A DNA stretch of 64,000 bases from Cubamyces lactineus (Eukaryota > Basidiomycota > Agaricomycetes > Polyporales > Polyporaceae), in the NCBI GenBank assembly GCA_022376465.1, contig JACDTU010000007.1, positions 1,488,001 to 1,552,000 of the forward strand. Reading direction: 5' to 3'. The position numbers and the translations under genes were made by a program. Shown piece by piece: positions 59,695 to 64,000 of the stretch. Numbering within the stretch: position 1 is the first letter of the stretch; each line of letters starts with the position of its first letter. A model generated the notes under the pieces. That model was not told where the DNA came from. It saw only the letters and a list, made by a program, of their open reading frames with translations, and searched no databases.

Positions 59695-60338
59695 ATGACC
59701 TTGATGAAGCGTTGCTGTGCGACTGGTGCGGGGCAGTGGTTCCGTGAACACCTGTACAAGATGGGAGGATTGTCAGCAGAGCTCCGTCCTCGGACAGCTC
59801 GCACATTACTGACGCCATCTGTACGATCCTGTTCATAGGTACCCTACGCTCGACGCGTTCATCCGCGAGGTATGGGAGGGTAGGTATGTTACCAACTGGG
59901 ACGCCAACGACATGCTAGCCCTGCTCGAAACCTGGCAATCAGGCGACATTTCTTCCATAAGTCACGGTGGCGATCTTACGAGCTGCCTTTGGACCATACA
60001 AACCAAGGCACTGATCATGCCGTGCAAGACGGGCCTCTACTTCTGCGTACGTCAGAATCTCCGGCTACGCTTATGATAAATGAGGCGTCAATGCTAACTA
60101 GTGCTTCCGTGCGCCGCGGGACTCAGCCGGAGGATAGTGCAAATGAAGTATCGGTGCTGCCTCGCGCCGAACTTGCGGTTATCGACAGCGTTTGGGGGCA
60201 TGTGGGTACGTGTTCATATCACCCCGTTGACGTGTGAGTGAGATGCTCAAGATCGTGGACTGTGGTGCAGCGGGGGGAGGCGCCAATCCTGCAGATGTGG
60301 CATTCATCACCGAAAAGGGTTTGAGATTCCTAGGCTAG
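59695..60338 (+). pseudogene. 3' fragment of a homoserine-acetyltransferase-family alpha/beta hydrolase
   Basis: Spliced segments give QWFREHLYKMGG, YPTLDAFIREVWEG, DANDMLALLETWQSGDIS, TKALIMPCKTGLYFC, then PEDSANEV and AELAVIDSVWGHV, and finally AGGGANPADVAFITEKGL before a TAG. This is the C-terminal half of the MET2-like alpha/beta hydrolase family, with the acid Asp normally in the TDLYF block (here TGLYF, so the Asp is replaced by Gly) and the catalytic His in WGH. The N-terminal half with the nucleophile Ser is absent; the monooxygenase fragment lies there instead. Introns have normal borders. It is most likely a broken gene. Confidence 0.7.
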
Positions 60339-61594
60339 GAACGATCCAATGAAGGGTCAATTAGTGTGCCTATGGGAGCTTTGGGGTATGGCGTACGAAC
60401 AGAGAAGTTTGGTGTGGAAGTCGGAAGCTGAGATGTGCGCATGTACCGACCTAAGAACACACAGACCATAGGCTGGTCGCAAGAGGACCGTGGTGTTGCA
60501 AGGCGGGCATGTGAACTGCAACGTGATAGAAACGGTGTAACAGTGTCCCTGCCGAGTGCACGCTCTGCTGAAATAACCGGCCAATATAACTGGAACGGAC
60601 CACGACTGGAGGACTTCAGAGTCCAATCGCCCGCAAGAGGCTAGCCGGCGGGACGACAAGCATTGGCGATCGTCCGGCTTTGGGATTGATTATCAAATTC
60701 TTTCTGGCGCCAGCGAATGTAACTGTAAGGCACTGCGCTCACCCACTCACCGTCACTTGGCCATATCCCTTCGATCCCTCTCGGTGCCTTCTCGATGCCA
60801 ATATTCTACAGCAACTCCTCCGGTCGGCCAAAGAATGACTGATCACATCTGTCAGGCTATGTTCTCAACTCAACCTGCACTGGGGGCACCGATGCCGCCG
60901 TCAGCGCGACTAGAGCGGACAAGGTTCTGCGTGGCTGCCAGACTCTTCCTTACGGGCTTCCAGGGCTGTTATCAGCTGCAGCTCTGAGCGTGCGCGGCAA
61001 CCGTCATATGCTTGCTTCTCTGGGAAAGCTGGTCGTTGATGAGTGAGCAGTAGGCTCGGACTACCAGGCTCCGCAGACGCGGCAGACGCGCGTGTATACG
61101 CTTCGGAGGGTTAATTAAACCTCGTTGCACCGCGCCGTCAGAATCTAAGCCTCGGTTCGACGACATGTGCCCGTCTCCGCACGGACGGATGCGGGCGGAT
61201 TGTGTGGACGCAGCGGGCCTGGTATCCACCACCCCTCGCGCCGATATGGCTAGGTGGTGTGCGCCGACCGCGCGCACCATGACGTCGGACGCCAACCAAC
61301 GCGCCGCTAACAAGCCGTCGAAAGCTGATGGCTAGACGTACAAGATCGTCTAGGCCAAGGGCGCCGGAACACCCTCACTTACCGTGGACCAGTCCGTATA
61401 TAATGAATCACGCTATCAACATCTGCGGATGGCTTCCATCTTCCCAAGTTCCCTGTGCGGAATTGTTCAAAACCCACCGCTGCTGCGCACAATAGGGGTG
61501 AAGGCCAACATCGTTGTCGAGTTACCCTGGTCTTGACAACCGCACAAGCCGACTTGAGCTCACCTCAGCATCTGCCCTCGCCGTGGCCTGTACG
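60339..61594. other. Spacer before the SDR gene, with TATA candidate
   Basis: 1.25 kb without a coding pattern. TATATAAT at 61397-61404 lies about 190 nt before the SDR start and may serve its promoter. Confidence 0.45.
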
Positions 61595-62888
61595 ATGGCG
61601 AACGTCTACACTCAGCTCCTACCACCACCAAAGGCCAGATGGGGCGTGGCAGACATTCCCGACCTTACCGGAAAGATTATGATCGTCACAGGCGGCAACG
61701 CGGGCATCGGACGAGAAACGGTCAAGGTATGCGCGATCGTGAACTTCACGTGTGCTCATCTAACCGAGATGAATCGTCAACAGGCGCTGCTCCTGCACAA
61801 CGCTAAGGTGTACATGGCATCACGCAACGAGGATAAGGCGTTGGCGGCCATCATGCAGTTGGAGAGAGAGACAGGACGGCGAGCGATCTTCCTGAAGCTC
61901 GATCTCGCCAATCTCAGCAGCGTAAAGGTGGCTGCGCAAGAATTTATGAGGTTTGTACTTCGCGCGTCAACGTCGTATGCATTGCCTACCTTAGCTGAAC
62001 CTGCCATGGCAGCAAGGAGACAATGCTGCACGTCCTCTTCAATAACGGTGGCGTAACCTACCCTCCTGTAGAACAGTTGACGGCGGATGGGTTCGATATG
62101 CAATTTGGCACGAACGTCCTTGGTGGGTACGGGGCCTTCGTCCCGAATGACTGCAGCTAACCTGCGATTCGGTTCAGGCCATTTCTACCTTACTCAACTG
62201 CTGATCCCACTGCTACTATCCGGCGCGTCGCATTCGCCGGACGGACGCGCGCGAGTGATCAACACGTCCTCTATAGGGCACACGATGGTCTCTGACATTG
62301 ACTTTGACACGTTGAGAGAACATCCGAAACGGAAGAAATTCGGGACGCATCGGTTGCACTACCAGAGCAAATTCGTGAGTGCCTCTGCGGGATTCCAGAA
62401 GAGCGGCGTGCTGATGGCTGCCTCTGCTCAGGCGATGGTGGTCTTTTCCAATGAGCTGCAGCGAAGATACGGAGACCAAGGGATCATATCCGTCTCGTTG
62501 CATCCTGGGGATCTGAAGACGGATGGTAAGAGGCAAGTGTCGTCGATAGAGAGGATGCTATCTGTGAGTCTTTCCAGACAACTTGATGATGATGATGAAA
62601 TCGTTGTATTTGAGGATGCTGATGTGGGGTGCAGTCGCCACTACTACATCCCGCATCTATGGGAGCGCTCACCCAGCTCTGGGCGGGAACCTCCGTCGAT
62701 GGGCTTGGGTTGGGAGGAGAAGTACGTGCGTTCTTTATTCTGGAGGAAATAGGTGTCAACCCGAGATTCAATCGCAACAGTACCTGGTGCCATGGGCACG
62801 AATAGGACAAGCCAAGGGGGAGGCGAACGAAAGGACAATAGGCAAGAAGCTATGGGCGTGGATGGAACACCACACGAGGGATACATGA
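61595..62888 (+). CDS. Short-chain dehydrogenase with altered active-site motif
   Basis: Exons join in phase into about 330 residues. The cofactor loop reads [12 protein letters not shown], followed by [21 protein letters not shown] and the structural LFNNGG (NNAG type). INTSSIGH supplies the catalytic Ser. The Tyr/Lys site reads HYQSKF; relatives read YGQSK, so the usual YxxxK Tyr position holds His and Tyr is shifted by one. [13 protein letters not shown] and [10 protein letters not shown] are typical for retinol-dehydrogenase-like fungal SDRs. The C-terminal exons give [19 protein letters not shown] and [10 protein letters not shown] before the TGA. The substrate is unknown, and activity may be changed. 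Confidence 0.85.
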
Positions 62889-63184
62889 TGATACTGTGCT
62901 GGGAGTGTTGCATGGGCGTGCTGCTGAGAGTGAAGGAGGAGTGGCATGGGATGTTCGGGACTTGTGTTTGTCGGGTGGGAGACGCGACCACGTGATCGTG
63001 TCCGAGGACCCGATCCGTTGCAGAGGCGGACGGGGATGACGCGGACGATCGTCTCCAATCGTGTTCGCGCCGTCCGCCGTCATGTTCGTCACCCTCGCCA
63101 GCCGCGTCCGTATATCAACACTCAGCGCCGTAGAGGCCTCTCATATCTCTTCTTCTTTCCCGCCGTCATCTTGCACGTCTCGCC

Positions 63185-64000
63185 ATGGCGCCCAGTACTG
63201 CCACTCCCAAACGCGTTTGCATTGTCGGCGCAGGAGCTGCTGGCATGTCTGCTGCCTACGCACTTAGTAGACATCCAGACAGATACCAAGTCACCGTTTT
63301 CGACAAGCAGCCCGTCGCTGGCGGCATGGCTACCTCCATCGATGTCGATCCCGCAAAGTACGGGGCGTCTTACATCAACGACGGCGTACAAGGGTGCAGC
63401 CCCGTCTTTGCCAACACCCTCCGCATGTTCAGAATGTTGGGGTTCGAACCTACCAAGGTTGGAATGCAGTACGTACACCTCTAGCATTAATGAAGATCAG
63501 CCACCGTAAAGTTTCTCTTCTCTCAGGATCAGCTTCGGCAAGGGCGACAACTTCTGGTCCAATGTCTTCCCCTCGGAGCTCGTCGCCCAGTTCAAGGGCG
63601 ATATCGCCAAGTTCGGCACCGCTCTCTCAACCATCAAGAAACTCGAGCCCGTATTTGCCATGATTCCCGTTCACGTCATGCTCAGGATGTTCAACTTCTC
63701 CACCGGCTTTGGCGAGAGGATGGTCTACCCCCTCGTCGCCCTCTTCTTTGGCACTGGGAATCAGACGCCCTACATCTCGTCGGCTATTCTGGTAGGTTTT
63801 TCGTCCTCATCGCTGTATATGGTCACGTTGACGTGTGGATGATAGGAACGCGTGTTCATGGACCCTAGCATGAAGCTCTTCGAGTACGACCCTAAGAGTC
63901 TCCTGGCGAGTATTCCGACGATGCTCGCCTTCCCGAAGGTATTGTACATCATCGGTAATCGTACCACTGCCTATTAACTCACGTCTGCGTGAGCTGCATG
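63185..64000 (+). CDS. FAD-dependent amine oxidase-like protein (5' part, cut by window end)
   Basis: The start MAPSTATPKRVCIVGAGAAG provides the dinucleotide-binding loop, followed by AYALSRHP, VFDKQPVAGGMATS (the GG-motif of amine oxidases) and INDGVQGCSP. Introns at 63468-63527 and 63792-63845 keep phase. The next exon gives ERVFMDPSMKLFEYD and SLLASIPTMLAFPK, after which a donor begins another intron. This is a flavin amine oxidase or protoporphyrinogen-oxidase-like NAD(P)/FAD protein. The catalytic C-terminal part lies beyond the window. Confidence 0.85.

Noticed and set aside
58368..59698. Frames of 342 and 390 codons on both strands
   Set aside because: They are GC-rich shadows of the two monooxygenase fragments; the true frames show the FAD-binding and GDAAH motifs.

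Overview
The window looks like nuclear chromosomal DNA of a filamentous basidiomycete, probably an Agaricomycete related to polypores. Protein-coding genes lie on both strands and are split by many 48-75 nt GT-AG introns with CTRAY-like branch sites. The protein set also fits: a DUF6593 protein, a HET-domain protein, a basidiomycete-type flavin-dependent halogenase, a fungal Galpha and a fused GATase-IGPS-PRAI tryptophan enzyme. The order-level guess is inference from style and content only.

Layout. 0-6 kb: the 3' end of an unidentified gene, a DUF6593 gene (-) and LRO1/PDAT (+, 17 exons including three microexons). 6-9 kb: a nine-exon flavin-dependent halogenase (-). 11-16 kb: a membrane 'sensor'-like protein and TRP1. 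16.2-16.7 kb: two convergent intron-bearing tRNA-Ser(CGA) genes. 18-23 kb: a Galpha subunit and a BCS1-family AAA ATPase (both -). 26.5-33 kb: a MAPR/cytochrome-b5-like heme protein (-), an NmrA-like SDR and an API5-like protein. 34-38 kb: a HET-domain protein and a secreted GH18 chitinase. 38-45 kb is gene-poor, with one weak hypothetical gene. 45-47 kb: a Zn2Cys6 transcription factor followed by about 0.75 kb carrying a repeated CGGAC pentamer. 48.7-58.2 kb is gene-dense: an OB-like hypothetical protein, RPL14, a FIT/SCS3 lipid-storage protein, a secreted type-B carboxylesterase, ARC19 (ARPC4) and an FPR3/4-type nuclear FKBP. 58.4-60.3 kb is a mosaic of three broken genes: two convergent FAD-monooxygenase fragments and the 3' part of an alpha/beta hydrolase of the homoserine-acetyltransferase family. 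61.6-64 kb: an SDR with an altered active-site motif and the 5' part of a flavin amine oxidase.

No operon or single pathway unites the window. Functional groups are lipid storage (PDAT and FIT, both ER membrane), signalling (Galpha, Zn2Cys6), housekeeping (TRP1, RPL14, ARPC4, FPR, tRNA) and accessory chemistry (halogenase, broken FAD-monooxygenase and hydrolase, SDRs, amine oxidase). The most distinctive points are the microexons (5, 6, 9, 10 and 17 nt, plus 3-nt and 6-nt first coding exons), the twin convergent tRNA-Ser(CGA) genes, the decayed gene mosaic at 58.4-60.3 kb, the CGGAC repeat region and the halogenase. Exon models were built by hand from splice signals, reading phase and protein-family memory. 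No database search was run.
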